Shown here: positions 1 to 9,118 of the stretch, piece after piece
Layout of the letters: each line of letters begins with the position of its first letter
Position numbering within the stretch: position 1 is the stretch's first letter
Origin: an uncultured Bacteriovoracaceae bacterium
GTDB taxonomy: Bacteria > Bdellovibrionota > Bacteriovoracia > Bacteriovoracales > Bacteriovoracaceae
NCBI GenBank assembly: GCA_938017795.1
Contig: CALIJZ010000002.1
Coordinates: forward strand, 62,001-126,000
DNA: 64,000 bases
Reading direction: 5' to 3'
Made by a program: the position numbers and the translations under genes
The notes under the pieces: generated by a model
Databases searched by the model: none
Seen by the model: only the letters and a program-made list of their open reading frames with translations
Told to the model about the DNA's origin: nothing

Positions 1-629
1 ACTGATTCTTTAATTGTACTTAAATCAGAAAGAGTTAATACAGGATCAATCTTTCTGTGAAATTCTTTTTTAAGATCTAATACTTTTATCTCAGATTCAA
101 AGTCTGGGTAATTTACATTGATTTTCATCATAAATCTATCCAATTGAGCTTCTGGAAGATTATAAGTACCTTCTTGTTCAATAGGATTCTGTGTTGCTAA
201 AACCACAAATGGTTTTTTTAACAAATGAGTATCATCACCGATTGTGACTTGTTTTTCTGCCATCGATTCTAAAAGAGCAGCCTGAACTTTTGCTGGTGAT
301 CTATTGATCTCATCTGCTAACAATATCTGAGTAAATAATGGACCAAATTTTGTTGTAAATTCTTCTTTTGATTGATTATAAACCATGGTTCCAATCAAGT
401 CTGATGGCAACAGATCTGGAGTAAATTGAACTCTTTTAAAATCAAGATCACAAAGCTTACTCATTGTTGAAACACTTAAAGTTTTACCAAGACCTGGCAT
501 CCCTTCGATTAATAAATGCCCTTCACTGACAAGAGCACATAAAATTCCTTCTAGCATATTATCTTGTCCAAAAACTATTTTTTTTGCTTCATTAATTGTG
601 GTGTGTACTTTTTCTAAAATTGCTGACAT
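1..629 (-). CDS. MoxR-family AAA+ ATPase (3' end cut by window start)
   Basis: The reverse strand reads from an ATG at 627-629 to the window edge without a stop, so only the N-terminal ~209 residues are present. Seen: Walker A GMPGLGKT, Walker B LLADEINR, and the conserved ATQNPIEQEGTYNLPEAQLDRF stretch that follows Walker B in the MoxR group (sensor 1 region). MoxR ATPases act as cytoplasmic chaperones that help mature or insert partner proteins, often with DUF58 and VWA-domain proteins encoded just downstream. Those partners would lie beyond position 1 and cannot be seen. It lies 127 bases downstream of the signal peptidase gene on the same strand. Confidence 0.9.
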   Translation of the reverse strand, partial: MSAILEKVHTTINEAKKIVFGQDNMLEGILCALVSEGHLLIEGMPGLGKTLSVSTMSKLCDLDFKRVQFTPDLLPSDLIGTMVYNQSKEEFTTKFGPLFTQILLADEINRSPAKVQAALLESMAEKQVTIGDDTHLLKKPFVVLATQNPIEQEGTYNLPEAQLDRFMMKINVNYPDFESEIKVLDLKKEFHRKIDPVLTLSDLSTIKES

Positions 630-756
630 TGCTGATTCCCTCTACATATTTATGAGTAATTTGTTCATCAATTATAATTTAAAATTTTTGAAAAGTGGTC
701 AAGTGATCGAGCAAAATGCTCACGTATTTCTGACATATATTTGATATGAGTTGAAT

Positions 757-1509
757 TTATTCTAACATTGTCCCGATTCGCCAAGGTCTAAATACAAACT
801 TAGGATCAAGGTCTTCCCAGGGCCAATTAAATGGAAGGTTCACAGAAAACCAAACCATTGAAGCACTACCTTTTATATTTTCGAACGGAACAAAACCCCA
901 GTTTCTAGAATCATATGAATAAGATCTATTATCACCAATCACGACATACTTCCCTTCAGGGACAATAACTTTGTTTTCAGCATCAACTAAAACTCTATCT
1001 TCAGGACCACCTTCGAAGTTTTTAAAATCATGATCTCCTCTAGCGGCATCAATTTGAATGATATGATCTTTTCCACCTGTGTCTACTTTAAAAAAGTCAA
1101 AACTCATTCTTGGATCTAGATATTTTTCGTCCATATCACGCATAATAACTGTTCCATCATGAGGAACCTTTTCTTGAATTTCACCATTTATATACAAAGA
1201 TCCGTTTTTATATTCCAAAATATCACCTGGAATTCCTAAAACTCTTTTTACATAATTGGTTGTTTCATTATGAGGATATTTAAAAACAATAATGTCTCCA
1301 CGCTCAACTTGATGAGGTCCAGTTAAATATGTTGGCATCCCATCTTTTAAATGGCTAAAAGGTAATTTAAGACCGTATTTAAATTTGTTCACTACGATAA
1401 AGTCACCAATTAGCATTGTTGGTATCATGGATCCAGTTGGAATTTTATATGGTTCAAAAATCGAAGCTCTGAATGCAAGAATTAATACAATAATAATGAA
1501 CGTTTTCAT
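757..1509 (-). CDS. lepB: Signal peptidase I
   Basis: Membrane-anchored serine protease that removes signal peptides from exported proteins. A single hydrophobic segment (residues 2-13) is followed at once by the catalytic box PTGSMIPTM, with nucleophile Ser27. The general base is Lys88 in the NYVKRVLG box. The C-terminal GDNR...SYDSR.WG box is intact near residues 192-206. At 250 residues with one N-terminal anchor it is shorter than E. coli LepB, which has two. About 60 bases separate it from the upstream rlmE gene on the same strand. The many lipoprotein and secreted genes in this window would rely on this enzyme or on a type II peptidase not encoded here. Confidence 0.95.
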   Translation of the reverse strand: MKTFIIIVLILAFRASIFEPYKIPTGSMIPTMLIGDFIVVNKFKYGLKLPFSHLKDGMPTYLTGPHQVERGDIIVFKYPHNETTNYVKRVLGIPGDILEYKNGSLYINGEIQEKVPHDGTVIMRDMDEKYLDPRMSFDFFKVDTGGKDHIIQIDAARGDHDFKNFEGGPEDRVLVDAENKVIVPEGKYVVIGDNRSYSYDSRNWGFVPFENIKGSASMVWFSVNLPFNWPWEDLDPKFVFRPWRIGTMLE

Positions 1510-1571
1510 AAACTGTATCCTGACACTATAAAGGCGTTTCGTATAGCTTAAGCTCTGTTAAATCTTAGTTT

Positions 1572-2165
1572 TTAGGCTTTAAAACCCTTAAAAATAGCAA
1601 AATATTCTTTGCTTACTTTCCTTGTCGACTTAGGCCTAAAAAAGACCATTTTTTCAAATCTTTTTTGTTCAGTTTTAAAAAAGTTTTGTGCATCTTGGCT
1701 TTCAAATATTTTTACAACCAAGTTTCCACCTTTAGCTAAGAAGAGATCAATTTTAGAAAAAACTAACTCTACAAGAGCTAAACTTCTCAACTGATCAACT
1801 GATTTTATTCCAGTAGTTTTTGGAGCCATATCCGAAAGAATAATATTAAATTTTTTAGCAACTTCAACATCAGCTAGTTCATGAATATCTTCAATGCTTT
1901 TTTCAAATAAATTGATGTTTTCATTACGGCCAAGACTTTCATTTACAGCTTGAATATCAACACCGGTAATTTTTCCTTTGAAACCTTTAAGGCCTGATAC
2001 ATATTGGACCCAAGATCCCGGGAAGTAGCCAAGATCTAAAACATGATCATTCTTTCCAATAATCTTATATTTGTTATTAATCTCTTCTAGTTTAAAGGCA
2101 CTACGAGCTAAATAGTTTTTCTTTTTAGCTAAGTTGAAATAGTGATCTTTTACTTTGAAACTCAT
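1572..2165 (-). CDS. rlmE: 23S rRNA (uridine-2'-O)-methyltransferase RlmE (FtsJ/RrmJ)
   Basis: SAM-dependent enzyme that 2'-O-methylates U2552 of 23S rRNA (E. coli numbering) in late 50S assembly. The full 197-residue length fits the family. Seen: RSAFKL near residue 21, the SAM-binding segment VLDLGYFPGSW, the catalytic Asp in LSDMAPKTTG, Lys in NLVVKIFES and Glu in RKVSKEYF. These correspond to the K-D-K-E tetrad of FtsJ enzymes. LGYFPGSW differs slightly from the usual LGAAPGGW. The 210-base region upstream (2166-2375) holds a perfect DnaA-box sequence and presumably its promoter. Confidence 0.94.
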   Translation of the reverse strand: MSFKVKDHYFNLAKKKNYLARSAFKLEEINNKYKIIGKNDHVLDLGYFPGSWVQYVSGLKGFKGKITGVDIQAVNESLGRNENINLFEKSIEDIHELADVEVAKKFNIILSDMAPKTTGIKSVDQLRSLALVELVFSKIDLFLAKGGNLVVKIFESQDAQNFFKTEQKRFEKMVFFRPKSTRKVSKEYFAIFKGFKA

Positions 2166-2219
2166 TTTAATTGCTTTAATCCTATTTATTTACTGCTTTG
2201 TACACACAAACACCTTAGT

Positions 2220-2228
2220 TTATCCACA
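2220..2228 (+). promoter_or_regulatory. Perfect DnaA-box sequence upstream of rlmE
   Basis: TTATCCACA matches the strict consensus DnaA box. It lies in the 210-base non-coding gap between rlmE and the membrane-protein gene. It is a single site with no cluster or AT-rich unwinding region beside it, so it is not an origin. At this base composition about one such 9-mer is expected by chance in 64 kb on both strands, so function is unproven. Confidence 0.35.
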
Positions 2229-2375
2229 ATGGTTTATAAACTAATTTATTTTAAAGCCTCTCTCAAGCTCGTAATTTCAGGTAGTTATCGATTTTAACAA
2301 AAAATCGTCAATAATTTGGTATGATGTCAGGTCTTTTTTCCACACGTTTTTGCTAAAAGTGCTTTAAATACCATA

Positions 2376-3839
2376 TTAAAGCAGTCCTAACATACTCTTA
2401 ACTCTATATTCAATACTGGAGTCCATCATACACATTACTACATAAAACAAAATGATGAGGTTTTGGTGGCTTTTATTGATACTTACCTTTGATAGAATTT
2501 TATCTAAAGTCAGCATACATATAAATGAAATTAGTGCCACTATAAAAAATGATCTTACGGCCCCAACTTCAAAAATAATCCCCCAAATAATTGCTAATAT
2601 AAGAAATATTGAAATTTTTAATAATTCAGAATCCTTAATTGAGAATAAATCAAATATGAAAATTACTAATCCCGGGATTGCTAAAATAAAAAATGATTTT
2701 GAAATGAAAATTATTTTTAGTTGATCTATAAATTCATAATAATTATAAGTCGTAAATGAAACTTCAAATCCATGATGTAATAAAAGAGTTAAGATGGTTA
2801 ATGTTGCACCAACTAAAGTATACCGAATAAACTGTTTCAAAAACCAAAAAGAACTTTCTTTAAACTTATAAATAACAAATGCAATAGTTAAAACCGCATG
2901 CAAAACAAGCATTTTAATATTTACTAGAAGACAAAAGTACCCAATCAATCCCATTAATAAACCAGATCGATAAGTTGAAGATTTCAAAGACCATAAAAAA
3001 ACCCAACACAAAACCATCATTGTAGCCGAAGGCAGTAAATCCGAAACATGATTAAATAGTAAATAATATAAATGTCTAGTACACACTATTGAGAGTGTTC
3101 CTATTAGAGCAACTTTTCTTGTAAACTTAAATCGCAAGATGCAATAGAAGCTAATAATAAACAATCCAAAAAACAAAAGGTAAGTAAAATAAAAATAGGA
3201 AAGATTATTAGAACTAGATATCTCTTTTCCATGGAAAAGAATCAGATCATAAAACGCCCATAATTGATCATGAACTAACTCTCCTGGATCTAAATAGACT
3301 TTAATCGCATCAGTACCATGAAAAACTGGAAAACTGGGAACTGAAACAAGGAAAATAATCAAAGTTATTCCAAAGATAACTTTTTCAAATCCATCCATAA
3401 ATTTAAGTTCTGAAAATTCAAAGGATATTTTTCTATCTATAATCCTTCTCTTGGTTGGGTAGGAAAAAAAAAGTGCGGCCATAGACCAAAATCCCCAATA
3501 AAGAACCATTTTATCAACAAAGGAAAACATTGAGATACATGATAAAATAAAGATACTAACCACACTTCCCAACAATACTCTTTCAAGAATTCTATCCACT
3601 GAAGAGTTTGCTCGAGCATAGACTTTAAATCGATAATTTATCTCTTTACCCCACACATACCAATTCATTACTATAAAACAGAAGTAGGTTAAGATTACTA
3701 AATACCCATAAATTTTATGTAGAGTTGTAAATTTTTCAAAATAGAGAGGTAGAAGTAATGCACAGCCAAAGAAAAGTATTCTAGAAACAAAGAAGAGTAT
3801 TTTTTTTATCGCCCAATTATTTATTTCAAATCCGTTCAT
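2376..3839 (-). CDS. Polytopic membrane protein of unknown function
   Basis: I do not recognise this family. From the ATG at 3839 it encodes 487 residues dominated by roughly eleven hydrophobic segments with Lys/Arg-rich loops, so it is an integral inner-membrane protein. A loop after the fifth or sixth segment contains FHGTDAIKVYLDPGELVHDQLW, placed like the large periplasmic loop of GT-C type glycosyltransferases, but I see no decisive motif. The reading frame stays open upstream to an ATG at 3890 and a TTG at 3893; those starts would overlap the start of the divergent kinase gene. I prefer 3839, where the protein begins just ahead of the first membrane segment. No start has a clear ribosome-binding site. 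Confidence 0.7.
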   Translation of the reverse strand: MNGFEINNWAIKKILFFVSRILFFGCALLLPLYFEKFTTLHKIYGYLVILTYFCFIVMNWYVWGKEINYRFKVYARANSSVDRILERVLLGSVVSIFILSCISMFSFVDKMVLYWGFWSMAALFFSYPTKRRIIDRKISFEFSELKFMDGFEKVIFGITLIIFLVSVPSFPVFHGTDAIKVYLDPGELVHDQLWAFYDLILFHGKEISSSNNLSYFYFTYLLFFGLFIISFYCILRFKFTRKVALIGTLSIVCTRHLYYLLFNHVSDLLPSATMMVLCWVFLWSLKSSTYRSGLLMGLIGYFCLLVNIKMLVLHAVLTIAFVIYKFKESSFWFLKQFIRYTLVGATLTILTLLLHHGFEVSFTTYNYYEFIDQLKIIFISKSFFILAIPGLVIFIFDLFSIKDSELLKISIFLILAIIWGIIFEVGAVRSFFIVALISFICMLTLDKILSKVSINKSHQNLIILFYVVMCMMDSSIEYRVKSMLGLL

Positions 3840-3875
3840 AATTTGTAACTCATCTATACATCTCTTAAGATATCC

Positions 3876-5528
3876 TTGATGAGCATACATCAATTAGCAC
3901 ATTCATCAAAGGCTCTTGTTTTCAGTGACTCTCCTCTTGAGCTTAAAGGTTTCGCTCATCTAAAAGAATGTAAATCAATGAAGGTTGCTGATATTTCCAT
4001 AAGTAAATTGTCTGAGAATCTATACTCGCTTTGTGATAATTCAATTACTGAAAATTTCTCAAAAGATAATCTTTTAAAATTTTTTAAATCTTTAGACTTC
4101 TTTTTCCAAACTAATATAGATAGAAAAGACAATCTAAAAAAAATACAAAAGCATAATGTTTACAAGTCAAAGAAAAAAGATATCTCACAGTTTTCAAATA
4201 AATTTTCCACAACTTACCAAAACATTATTAAAGAACTAATAAAATCTGAAAAACTAGATGATATACCAAAAAAATTATCTCAACTTGATGAATTAAAGTC
4301 TTATTCTTCTTATATCATGCTTACTCTTCACAAAGGAAGATCCCAAGCATTTGTTACGGACTATGAAAACAATGATGCTAAGAAGTATTATTTTTCTTCA
4401 AATTCTTTTAATACTATTTTTAATTCAATAAAAAAAAGCAAGGGTAATTCTTTTTCATTTCAGAAGTCTCTCTCTGAAGAGTTGAAACTTGTTGGTAGTT
4501 TTTTAGCTCATACTTTTATTTTAAATAAAATGACCATTATCCTCATAGTTTCGAGAAATGACTTTATCGAAGCCACCCAAACTGAACAAACAGTTTTTGG
4601 TAGTTTTGTTACTCAGCTAGATCTTGCCTTTAATTATATAGAAAATAGAAATAGTCTTATTCAAGATGCAAATTTTTATTTAAAAATTTTTGATTTTGTT
4701 GGTTATAAAATCCAACTTGAGTCTCCTGATGGAATCTTTATTTCTAACGCCAAAGAACATCAAAGCTTCAATCTTAGTTATTCAAGACCTAATGCTCCCA
4801 TGACTCTGCGCTACCATATGACTGAAAACTCATATTTCACAGCTGATATCTTTCACTACCATAGGATCAGATTATTAGGAGAGCTTTTTAATATTTTAAA
4901 ACATGAATTATCTAATCCTATCCTTGGAATTAATTTAGCCTTAGACATTTTATCTGGAAGTAAAAACCTTGATGCTTTTAGTGATCTAACTCATGAAATA
5001 AAACTAGCAAGTAAAAGAGCTCAAGGCATTTTAGAAAATATGACAAATTTATTTGTCGAAGATCAGAGCAAAGTAGAAATTACAATCTCTGAAGTGATTG
5101 AAACACTGATCGCGATCTTAAAAAGTGAATTAAGACTAGTGAAGTACACCGTTGAAGTTCAAGAAGATATTAAAAATATTTCATTACAGACAAATATCTC
5201 ATCAGTTATTCAAATTCTTTTTAATCTTATTCACAATTCAATTCAAGAATTAAAAAACAAAAAAGATGAGAAGCTAGTTAAAATACATGTCTTCAAAGAC
5301 TCTAAAAATATCATCTTCGAAATTAACGATAATGGCGCAGGACTACCTGAAAAAATCTTGGATAATCTCTTTAAACCGTTTTTGAGCTTTAAAAAGGATG
5401 GAAATGGCTTAGGTTTATCAATCTCAAAAAGTTTAGCAATTAAAAATGGCGGTGATTTGTTACTAATAAATAGTGACAACACTGGAGCAACCTTTCACCT
5501 TTTAATACCATTGCTTAATGGAAAATAA
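3876..5528 (+). CDS. Soluble sensor histidine kinase
   Basis: Cytoplasmic two-component kinase with no membrane segment. Residues 1-260 form a mixed helical/GAF-like input region that matches no named domain by eye. The phospho-acceptor H-box is LKHELSNP with His343, followed by the N-box around Asn454 (NLIHNSIQEL), the G1 box DNGAG (485-489) and the G2 box GNGLGLS (509-515). All catalytic boxes are intact. The start is TTG at 3876 or ATG at 3879, behind a weak AAGA. Its end overlaps the response-regulator gene by 11 bases, so the two are translationally coupled and very probably cognate partners. Confidence 0.9.
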   Translation: MMSIHQLAHSSKALVFSDSPLELKGFAHLKECKSMKVADISISKLSENLYSLCDNSITENFSKDNLLKFFKSLDFFFQTNIDRKDNLKKIQKHNVYKSKKKDISQFSNKFSTTYQNIIKELIKSEKLDDIPKKLSQLDELKSYSSYIMLTLHKGRSQAFVTDYENNDAKKYYFSSNSFNTIFNSIKKSKGNSFSFQKSLSEELKLVGSFLAHTFILNKMTIILIVSRNDFIEATQTEQTVFGSFVTQLDLAFNYIENRNSLIQDANFYLKIFDFVGYKIQLESPDGIFISNAKEHQSFNLSYSRPNAPMTLRYHMTENSYFTADIFHYHRIRLLGELFNILKHELSNPILGINLALDILSGSKNLDAFSDLTHEIKLASKRAQGILENMTNLFVEDQSKVEITISEVIETLIAILKSELRLVKYTVEVQEDIKNISLQTNISSVIQILFNLIHNSIQELKNKKDEKLVKIHVFKDSKNIIFEINDNGAGLPEKILDNLFKPFLSFKKDGNGLGLSISKSLAIKNGGDLLLINSDNTGATFHLLIPLLNGK

Positions 5529-5910
5529 TTCTAAAAACATTCTAATAATCGAAGACGAGGTTTTAATACTAAAATCTCTTCAAATGATGCTCTCTAGCAA
5601 GGGTCTAAATGTTCAAACGACCACTATGGGTACGGCTGGATTAGAACTGATTTTAAACAATAATTTTGATCTAATAATCTGTGACCTCATGCTCAATGAC
5701 TTGAGCGGCTTTGATGTTCTAGAGGGAAGCCTAAAGAAATACTCAAGAGAAGAGATTAAGGATAAATTTATTATTATGAGTGCTTATAACTCAGAGCAAA
5801 TATTAGAAAAGGCTAAATCTTATGGCTGTTTTTTCCTTAGAAAGCCATTTGAAAATATACATAAGACCTCTGAAGAGATTATAATAAAACTCAATAATCA
5901 TGGTATATAA
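5518..5910 (+). CDS. Single-domain response regulator (CheY-like receiver)
   Basis: A 130-residue protein made of only one receiver domain. The acidic pocket (Glu12, Asp13), phospho-acceptor Asp56 in IICDLM, switch Ser88 in IIMSAY and Lys109 in LRKPF are all present. There is no DNA-binding or enzymatic output domain, so it must act by protein contact or as a phosphorelay intermediate. The gene overlaps the kinase gene upstream and the NAD kinase gene downstream by 11 bases each, which places it inside one tightly coupled transcript. Confidence 0.93.
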   Translation: MENNSKNILIIEDEVLILKSLQMMLSSKGLNVQTTTMGTAGLELILNNNFDLIICDLMLNDLSGFDVLEGSLKKYSREEIKDKFIIMSAYNSEQILEKAKSYGCFFLRKPFENIHKTSEEIIIKLNNHGI

Positions 5911-6781
5911 CGTAGCAATTTCCCTTAAGCCCAGCGGTGATCAACAGTTTATAAATACTGTAAATCACGTCATCACTTGGCTTTTAAATAAAAAGATTTC
6001 CATTTCTTTTTTAGAAAAGGAAAAAGAACGTTTATCAAAAGCAACGGATTTTAAATCTCTTAATTTTATTAAAGATTCTGAGTTAGAAAATGCAGATTTT
6101 ATTATCTCTCTTGGTGGTGATGGTACTTTAATAGGTACCTGTAGACGAGTAACTGGGGACACTCCTATTTTAGGTGTTAACTATGGCAAACTTGGTTTCA
6201 TCACAGAATTTAGTGCTTCTGAATTATTCGATACTCTGGAAAAGGTTATTAAAAACGACTTTAAAACGAAAGATATTAATATCTTTCGCTTAAGAGTAGT
6301 TAGAAAAGAAAAAACAATTTTCGAATCACGTTTTATTAACGATGCGGTTTTAAGCAAAAATAATATTGCACGGCTGTTTGATTTGCAGGTAGAGTCAAAT
6401 AACGATGTTTTATTTAGTGTCTCAGGAGATGGGCTCATTGTTAGTACACCAATAGGATCAACTGCTTACTCTTTAGCCGCAGGTGGGCCAATTGTTCACC
6501 CAGATGTTGGTGCTTTGAATTTAACTCCAATTTGTCCTCATGGCCTTACTCATCGACCTATTGTAATTCCTGATACTCAACCCTTAAGTTTAAGATTAAC
6601 TGACCACGAAAAAGATGTATGTCTTACAGTTGATGGCCAAGTTGCCTTTGAAGTTGGACCTGATGATGAAATCATTATTGAAAAACATGCTGAAGATAGT
6701 GTTAAATTTATTATAAATCAGGATAAAAATTATTTTAGAACTCTTAAAGAAAAATTCTATTTAAGTAAAAAGGTTTTTTAA
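5900..6781 (+). CDS. nadK: NAD kinase
   Basis: Phosphorylates NAD to NADP using ATP or polyphosphate; sole route to NADP in most bacteria. Seen: the GGDGT motif at residues 72-76, NYGKLGFITEF near 94-104, the DGLIVSTPIGSTAYSLAAGGP block (178-197) that forms the nucleotide site, and TVDGQ near the C-terminus. The length of 293 fits the family. It starts inside the response-regulator gene and ends immediately before the recN start codon. The pairing of nadK with recN is common in bacteria; the two-component pair in front is the unusual part. Confidence 0.97.
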   Translation: MVYNVAISLKPSGDQQFINTVNHVITWLLNKKISISFLEKEKERLSKATDFKSLNFIKDSELENADFIISLGGDGTLIGTCRRVTGDTPILGVNYGKLGFITEFSASELFDTLEKVIKNDFKTKDINIFRLRVVRKEKTIFESRFINDAVLSKNNIARLFDLQVESNNDVLFSVSGDGLIVSTPIGSTAYSLAAGGPIVHPDVGALNLTPICPHGLTHRPIVIPDTQPLSLRLTDHEKDVCLTVDGQVAFEVGPDDEIIIEKHAEDSVKFIINQDKNYFRTLKEKFYLSKKVF

Positions 6782-8416
6782 ATGTCTAAAAATTCACTTT
6801 GTTTAAAAAAACTCTCAATTAAAAACTTTGCTACATTTAAATCCGAAGTTATTAACTTTGATAAAGGATTTAATATCATCACAGGTGAAACAGGCTCAGG
6901 TAAAAGTTTAATCTTCGATGCCATTCAACTTGTTTTAGGTGGCAGGTCTGACAAATCTTTAATAAGAAGTGGGTCCGAGTTTCTTTGCATTGAAGTATTT
7001 TTCGATCTACATGATAAAAAAATATTGCGATATTTTGAAGAACAAGGCTATCCAAGTGAAAACGAAGAGGCAGTTCTTAAAAGAATTGTTTATGCTAATG
7101 GAAAATCTAAATCATTTTTAAATTATCAACAATGTAAGCTCTCTACACTTCAAAGCTTCTCTCATTTATTTATTGATCTTGTTGGTCAATTTGAAAACCA
7201 AAGACTTTTATCAAACAAATATCAACTCAACCTAGTTGATAAGTATGCAAATATTTTAAGTGATGTCGACTTATATGAAGGATATTTTTCTCAATATAAA
7301 AAACTACAAATCAAGATTACAAGTATTCAACAGTCTGAACCTCAATTAAGACAGCAATTAGATTTTCTTTCCTACCAACTTAAAGAAATTGAAAACTTGG
7401 ATCCTAGTATAGAAAAAGAAAATGATTTAAAGACCCAGAAAGAATTTTTATTAAAATCAAATACTTATAAAGCGGTCTTAACAGAAATAGATAATACTCT
7501 TAATTCATCATCTCATTCTATTATTTCCTCAATTCACATGGTTATAAAGAAGGTCAAAGATAACCCTGAACTCTTTTCAAGCATAAATACAGAAGCTCTT
7601 GATCAAGCTAAATCAATAGTAGAAGATTTTAGTTTTGAAGTTTCAAGTATTTCACTAGACGATGATAGTGAAGCATCACTAGAGTCCATTGTTGATAAGC
7701 TAGATATTTATCAGAAGCTCAAAAGAAAGTTTGGAGGAACACTTCAAAATGTTCTTGAATCAACTACTAAATTAAAAAATGAGAAAAATGAAATTGAAAA
7801 TGATTTAGATAATCTCAACTCATATATTGAAGAACTTAATTCAAAATTTGAAAAATTATCTACCCTAGCACTTGATCTGCACCAGTCTAGAAAAAAGTCA
7901 GGATTAATTCTATCTAAAAACTTAACCTTACTTATTAGAAAACTAAATATGTCTGGAGCTACTATTGATATCAAACTTGATGTTGATAAAGAGCTTGGAC
8001 CTAAAGGGATCACAAATCTTGAATTCTACGCCCAAACTAACCCTGGCGAGGGTTATTATCCTATTTCTCAAATAGCCTCCGGAGGAGAGCTATCCAGAAT
8101 CTTACTGGCAATACGACAAGTTTTTAGTGATAAAGATACAGTCTCTGTTTTTTTCTTTGATGAAATCGATACAGGTATTGGAGGAGAAACGGCACTTGTT
8201 ATCGGCAAGTCCTTAAAAAAGGTTTCAAAAAACTCTCAAGTAATAGCGATAACTCATTTACCTCAAATTGCTATCCATGCTGATAAAATTATCAAAGTTG
8301 ATAAAAAGATTAGAAAATCAAAAAGTGAAACGCGAACTCAATCAATTGTTCAAGAGATTTCAAGTAACGCTGAAATTAAAGATGCTGCTATTGCGATGAA
8401 TCCTTTATTAAATTAG
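6782..8416 (+). CDS. recN: DNA repair protein RecN
   Basis: SMC-like ATPase that gathers DNA ends during double-strand-break repair. The ABC-type head is split: Walker A GETGSGKS at 35-42 and, at the C-terminal side, the signature ASGGELSR followed by Walker B VFFFDEIDTGIGG and the ITHLPQIA switch. Residues ~150-375 are coiled-coil-like, broken by VGQFENQRL near 155, a known RecN landmark. At 544 residues it is near family length. The ATG follows the nadK stop codon directly. The gene ends by overlapping the convergent lpxH-like gene by 9 bases. Confidence 0.96.
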   Translation: MSKNSLCLKKLSIKNFATFKSEVINFDKGFNIITGETGSGKSLIFDAIQLVLGGRSDKSLIRSGSEFLCIEVFFDLHDKKILRYFEEQGYPSENEEAVLKRIVYANGKSKSFLNYQQCKLSTLQSFSHLFIDLVGQFENQRLLSNKYQLNLVDKYANILSDVDLYEGYFSQYKKLQIKITSIQQSEPQLRQQLDFLSYQLKEIENLDPSIEKENDLKTQKEFLLKSNTYKAVLTEIDNTLNSSSHSIISSIHMVIKKVKDNPELFSSINTEALDQAKSIVEDFSFEVSSISLDDDSEASLESIVDKLDIYQKLKRKFGGTLQNVLESTTKLKNEKNEIENDLDNLNSYIEELNSKFEKLSTLALDLHQSRKKSGLILSKNLTLLIRKLNMSGATIDIKLDVDKELGPKGITNLEFYAQTNPGEGYYPISQIASGGELSRILLAIRQVFSDKDTVSVFFFDEIDTGIGGETALVIGKSLKKVSKNSQVIAITHLPQIAIHADKIIKVDKKIRKSKSETRTQSIVQEISSNAEIKDAAIAMNPLLN

Positions 8417-9118
8417 ATCTATCAAGTTTGCTTTGCCATCAAAGTACAAAAACTTTTTATTTACTTCTGGAAATCCAAGGTTGATATAGCTATCGGAGTT
8501 TTCAAAGATATGGCTATGACCTAAAACCACAAGATTAAAACCTTTTAGTTCTGATACATATCTTAAAAATTTATTTTTTTCTTTTTGTTTATCAAAGCTT
8601 TTCTGCATTTTCTTAGATTGATTCGAGAACTTTTCCTTTAAAAACTTTAAGCCACTGTAGGGAAGAAAGTTTTCAATAATAAATCTTGCCCAATTAGATC
8701 TAACAATCTTTTTGTATTTCATATAACTCGTATTTTCAATGTCTAGATGATCTCCATGGGCAAAATAAATCTTAATCTCATTAATTAATATTATTTTTTC
8801 TTCAGTTATATATGAAAATTTCTCTAGAAGCTCTTTTTTCAAAAACCTAGGCATCAATTTTTTAAAATGGAAGTCATGATTACCCTCAAACCACCACACT
8901 TGCTTTTCTTTTAAAATCTGTTTTAATTTTTCAAAAAACTCATCATATTCACTTAAGTATTCTAAATGTGGGCCTATGAGCAAATCAAAAATATCTCCTA
9001 GTAAAATAATGGTATCAGAATTTTTCACTTCTTTAGAGTTTATAAATTTCAACAAGAGTTCATATCTAGGATCTTCGGCAGATTTAATATGAAGATCAGA
9101 GATAAGACTAAATTTCAT
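8408..9118 (-). CDS. LpxH-like metallophosphoesterase (UDP-2,3-diacylglucosamine hydrolase type)
   Basis: Calcineurin-like phosphoesterase of 236 residues. Metal-binding motifs are DLH (Asp8, His10), GDIFD (Asp42), GNHD (79-82), FAHGDHLD and GHSH, in the order and spacing of LpxH/LpxG-type enzymes. LpxH cleaves UDP-2,3-diacylglucosamine to lipid X in lipid A synthesis. The position next to a heptose adenylyltransferase gene supports an LPS role, but the exact substrate is inferred. The start overlaps the end of that neighbour by 11 bases. The C-terminal half, residues 130-175, is rich in Lys and probably contacts the membrane or substrate. Confidence 0.78.
   Translation of the reverse strand: MKFSLISDLHIKSAEDPRYELLLKFINSKEVKNSDTIILLGDIFDLLIGPHLEYLSEYDEFFEKLKQILKEKQVWWFEGNHDFHFKKLMPRFLKKELLEKFSYITEEKIILINEIKIYFAHGDHLDIENTSYMKYKKIVRSNWARFIIENFLPYSGLKFLKEKFSNQSKKMQKSFDKQKEKNKFLRYVSELKGFNLVVLGHSHIFENSDSYINLGFPEVNKKFLYFDGKANLIDLI

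Noticed and set aside
2289-2307. Hairpin with arms CGATTTT and AAAATCG in the gap upstream of rlmE
   Set aside because: No U-tract follows on either strand and the arms are AT-rich; not enough to call a terminator.
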